Origin: Candidatus Zhuqueibacterota bacterium
Lineage (GTDB): Bacteria > Zhuqueibacterota > Zhuqueibacteria > Residuimicrobiales > Krinioviventaceae
NCBI GenBank assembly: GCA_016928775.1
Contig: JAFGKD010000053.1
Span: forward strand, 35,587 to 99,586
Direction of reading: 5' to 3'
DNA: 64,000 nucleotides
Shown: positions 62,390-64,000 of the stretch, one piece after another
Layout of the letters: each line of letters opens with the position of its first letter
Numbering within the stretch: position 1 is the first letter of the stretch
Program-made: the position numbers and the translations under genes
Notes under the pieces: generated by a model
Told to the model about the DNA's origin: nothing
The model's database searches: none
The model's input: only the letters and a program-made list of their open reading frames with translations

Positions 62390-62437
62390 GGTTACCCCTC
62401 TATTATTAAAGTAACAACAGCTCGGGGGATAGTGTTC

Positions 62438-63403
62438 ATGTTAATGAAAGCATCAAAATTGCTGGAAGATTTGCGAGGGGCTATTAGAGTTCGCCATTAT
62501 AGTCGTCGCACTGAAGAGTGCTACATAAAATGGGTTCACAAATTCATTCTCTTTCACAACAAACGGCATCCGTTAGAAATGGGTGAGCAGGAGATCAACG
62601 CTTTTCTCACGCATCTGGCTGTGAGTGAAAATGTATCTGCTTCAACGCAGAATCAGGCCTTGTGTGCGATCGTTTTTCTCTACAAGCAGGTGTTACTGAA
62701 AGAGATTGGAGACATCCCCCTCATCTGGGCGCAGAAGCCAAAGCGTCTGCCCGTTGTTTTATCGCGTGATGAAGTGAGGGAGCTTTTATCGCATTTAAGA
62801 GGGGAATACTGGTTAATGGCGATGCTCATGTATGGTGCCGGCCTGCGTTTACTGGAATGTCTTCGACTGCGTGTCAAGGACGTTGATTTTCATTACCAAC
62901 AGATTTTAGTACGTGATGCCAAGGGAGAGAAAGATCGCGTTGTTCCATTGCCAGATCGGGTCATTGTTCCGTTAAAGGAGCAGATAAATCGGATCAAAAA
63001 AATACATGACAAAGATTTGCAGCACGGATACGGTATTGTATATTTACCCTATGCGCTTGAGAGGAAATATCCGAATGCCGGAAAGGAATTCAAATGGCAA
63101 TATATTTTTCCATCGCAACGCATTTCAAAAGATCCGAGGTCGCGATATTTTCGCCGGCATCATATTGATGAGAGTGTCATGCAGCGAGTTCTAAAGCATG
63201 CTGTTGAAAAAGCGGGCATTCGCAAGCGCGCCACGAGTCATTCATTGCGGCACAGTTTTGCGACGCATCTTTTACAGGATGGTTATGATATACGCACTGT
63301 ACAGGAGTTACTTGGTCACGCCAATATTGAAACGACCATGATATACACGCATGTGATCAACAAAGGTGGTCGAGGTGTCAAAAGTCCTGCGGATAGTTTA
63401 TAG
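62438..63403 (+). CDS. intI: Integron-type tyrosine recombinase (IntI-like integrase)
   Basis: I place the start at ATG 62438 (321 residues), nine bases after GGGGG. An upstream extension to 62288 looks non-coding. Catalytic residues are visible: Arg137 (GAGLR), Lys162, His268 and Arg271 (HSLR), His294 (LLGH) and Tyr303 (MIYTH). An insert at about 203-226 ([16 protein letters not shown], then KWQYIFPS) is the extra domain that separates integron integrases from XerC/XerD. Such enzymes recombine attC sites of gene cassettes with attI. No attI or attC site with the full two-box layout was found in the remaining 600 bases. The companion gene follows by 12 bases. Confidence 0.9.
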   Translation: MLMKASKLLEDLRGAIRVRHYSRRTEECYIKWVHKFILFHNKRHPLEMGEQEINAFLTHLAVSENVSASTQNQALCAIVFLYKQVLLKEIGDIPLIWAQKPKRLPVVLSRDEVRELLSHLRGEYWLMAMLMYGAGLRLLECLRLRVKDVDFHYQQILVRDAKGEKDRVVPLPDRVIVPLKEQINRIKKIHDKDLQHGYGIVYLPYALERKYPNAGKEFKWQYIFPSQRISKDPRSRYFRRHHIDESVMQRVLKHAVEKAGIRKRATSHSLRHSFATHLLQDGYDIRTVQELLGHANIETTMIYTHVINKGGRGVKSPADSL

Positions 63404-63415
63404 GGGGAAAGGTCA

Positions 63416-63760
63416 TTGGATATACAGCGGCGCGTGGCACCTGGTAATCCAGGTACGATAAAATATATGCAAGAATATGGTGATCGACTGGTTTGTGTGC
63501 GATACAAATATGACAAATCCGAGATGATAAAATACAAAACCATCGAGATTATTGTGTCAAAGGAGCCCTGGACGCCGCGACAAGACTATATACCTATGAA
63601 CAAGAATGTCTATTTAAAAGTCCAACTGCATGAGAGATGGTTGCAGCGTCTGATTCGTTCTGCTGGTGGCAAATGGATCAAGGAAAAGGCGCGTTGGCGT
63701 TTACCTTATGGTACAGCAAAATCACTCGGTTTAGAGGATCGAATTGACTGGTTGAATTGA
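63416..63760 (+). CDS. Small conserved protein next to the integrase
   Basis: The 114-residue protein starts at TTG 63416, behind GGGGGAAAGG that overlaps the integrase stop. The N-terminal motif RRVAPGNPGTIKYMQEYGDRLVCVRYKYD and the central KTIEIIVSKEPW look conserved; I recall similar small proteins near recombinases in diverse bacteria, but cannot verify this here. It is basic with no signal or membrane segment. The second half (VQLHERWLQRLIRSAGGKWIKEKARWRLPYGTA) looks like a DNA-contacting helical part. Co-transcription with intI suggests a related role, not established. Confidence 0.72.
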   Translation: MDIQRRVAPGNPGTIKYMQEYGDRLVCVRYKYDKSEMIKYKTIEIIVSKEPWTPRQDYIPMNKNVYLKVQLHERWLQRLIRSAGGKWIKEKARWRLPYGTAKSLGLEDRIDWLN

Positions 63761-63865
63761 ACAAAGCGGAAAAAGTACAGGTATCACATTATTCGTATGC
63801 GTCTTGGGCTGGTAGTAATTTATTTTAAGGTTGAATGCTATTATGACGAGTTCATCAAAAATTGC

Positions 63866-63894
63866 TTGCTATCAATCAATTTCTTTGCTATACT
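63866..63894 (+). promoter_or_regulatory. Putative sigma-70 promoter before the window's right edge
   Basis: TTGCTA (63866-63871) and TATACT (63889-63894) are 17 bases apart. Transcription would begin near 63901 and meet the terminator about 50 bases later, so the product would be a short RNA or a leader. Confidence 0.5.
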
Positions 63895-63948
63895 GATATA
63901 GAAAAATGAAGAGGCCAAGAAAGGGGTTGCTCATGATCTTTTTCACTC

Positions 63949-63994
63949 AAAGCACAGCTTAACCAGTAGCGAACGTTAAGCTGTGCTTTTTTTT
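63949..63994 (+). terminator. Strong Rho-independent terminator
   Basis: A 15-bp perfect stem AAAGCACAGCTTAAC/GTTAAGCTGTGCTTT with an 11-base loop is followed by a T-run (eight T in total). The inner stem ends GCTTAAC and GTTAAGC match attC core consensus (RYYYAAC and GTTRRRY), but the short loop lacks the L boxes of an attC site. Confidence 0.8.
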
Positions 63995-64000
63995 GCCTGG

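Noticed and set aside
62288..62437. Integrase start at 62288
   Set aside because: The extra 50 residues look non-coding, whereas ATG 62438 has a GGGGG at proper distance and gives normal IntI length.
63949..63994. Full attC recombination site
   Set aside because: The hairpin ends fit RYYYAAC and GTTRRRY, but the loop is only 11 bases, with no L boxes or extrahelical bases, and a T-run follows. A terminator explains it better.
1..64000. CRISPR array, prophage, rRNA operon or insertion sequence
   Set aside because: No regularly spaced direct repeats, phage structural genes, rRNA stretches or complete transposase were seen; the transposase-like HTH at 28547 is part of a STAS fusion.

Overview
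This is a gene-dense window of moderate GC from a Gram-negative (diderm) bacterium. LptE, LpxH, Lgt, TolC/RND, a CpoB/YbgF-like lipoprotein and a Wza-like export protein all imply an outer membrane with LPS. The SSB N-terminus, the order of sigma-54 regulator, lptE and TPR gene, the S55 peptidase beside a propeller protein, and a Chlorobium-like pterin cluster fit the FCB superphylum, for example Calditrichota, KSB1 or Marinimicrobia-like lineages. That placement is an inference from gene content and not a phylogenetic result.

Layout. (1) 1-6397, minus: uvrB-purD-epimerase-sigma-54 activator-lptE-TPR protein, a tight operon behind a clear sigma-70 promoter. (2) 6574-13362, plus: a secreted GHL10-type glycosidase-like/propeller protein, a conserved protein of unknown function, and two envelope proteins I do not recognise. 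(3) 13389-29287, minus: a 12-gene exopolysaccharide (EPS) operon (STAS-HTH protein, Wza-like exporter, Wzc-like tyrosine kinase, two epimerases, initiating sugar-phosphate transferase, GT4, AsnB-like amidotransferase, GlpD-like oxidoreductase, methyltransferase, pyruvyltransferase, and a flippase-like/acyltransferase fusion). It sits behind a consensus sigma-54 promoter. (4) 29590-34967, minus: glgA; a beta-barrel protein with a CpoB-like lipoprotein; lgt; lpxH. (5) 35020-45568, plus: ispE, tRNA-Gln, prs, rplY, pth, rpsF, ssb, rpsR, rplI, a DUF3307 protein, a zinc ribbon, a CdaR/YbbR protein, tsaD and a VWA membrane protein. (6) trxA on minus at 45710-46081. (7) 46368-48058, plus: three genes that look like a complete tetrahydrobiopterin pathway (animal-type 6-pyruvoyl-tetrahydropterin synthase, GTP cyclohydrolase I, sepiapterin-reductase-like SDR). 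(8) 48420-55487, plus: S55 peptidase, propeller protein, NrnA-type DHH phosphoesterase, and a receiver-PAS-PAS histidine kinase. (9) 55488-55876: a non-coding block of ATCCGTG repeats. (10) 55877-62169, minus: permease, adaptor, TolC and TetR genes of an RND efflux operon with TetR-type operators upstream. (11) 62438-64000, plus: an integron-type integrase, a small companion gene, and a promoter-terminator pair with no proper gene between.

The points most worth following are the bacterial BH4 operon, sigma-54 control of the EPS operon together with its first-gene STAS/transposase-like-HTH fusion, the flippase-acyltransferase fusion, and the integrase neighbourhood at the right edge. No CRISPR array, rRNA, insertion sequence or phage module was seen.
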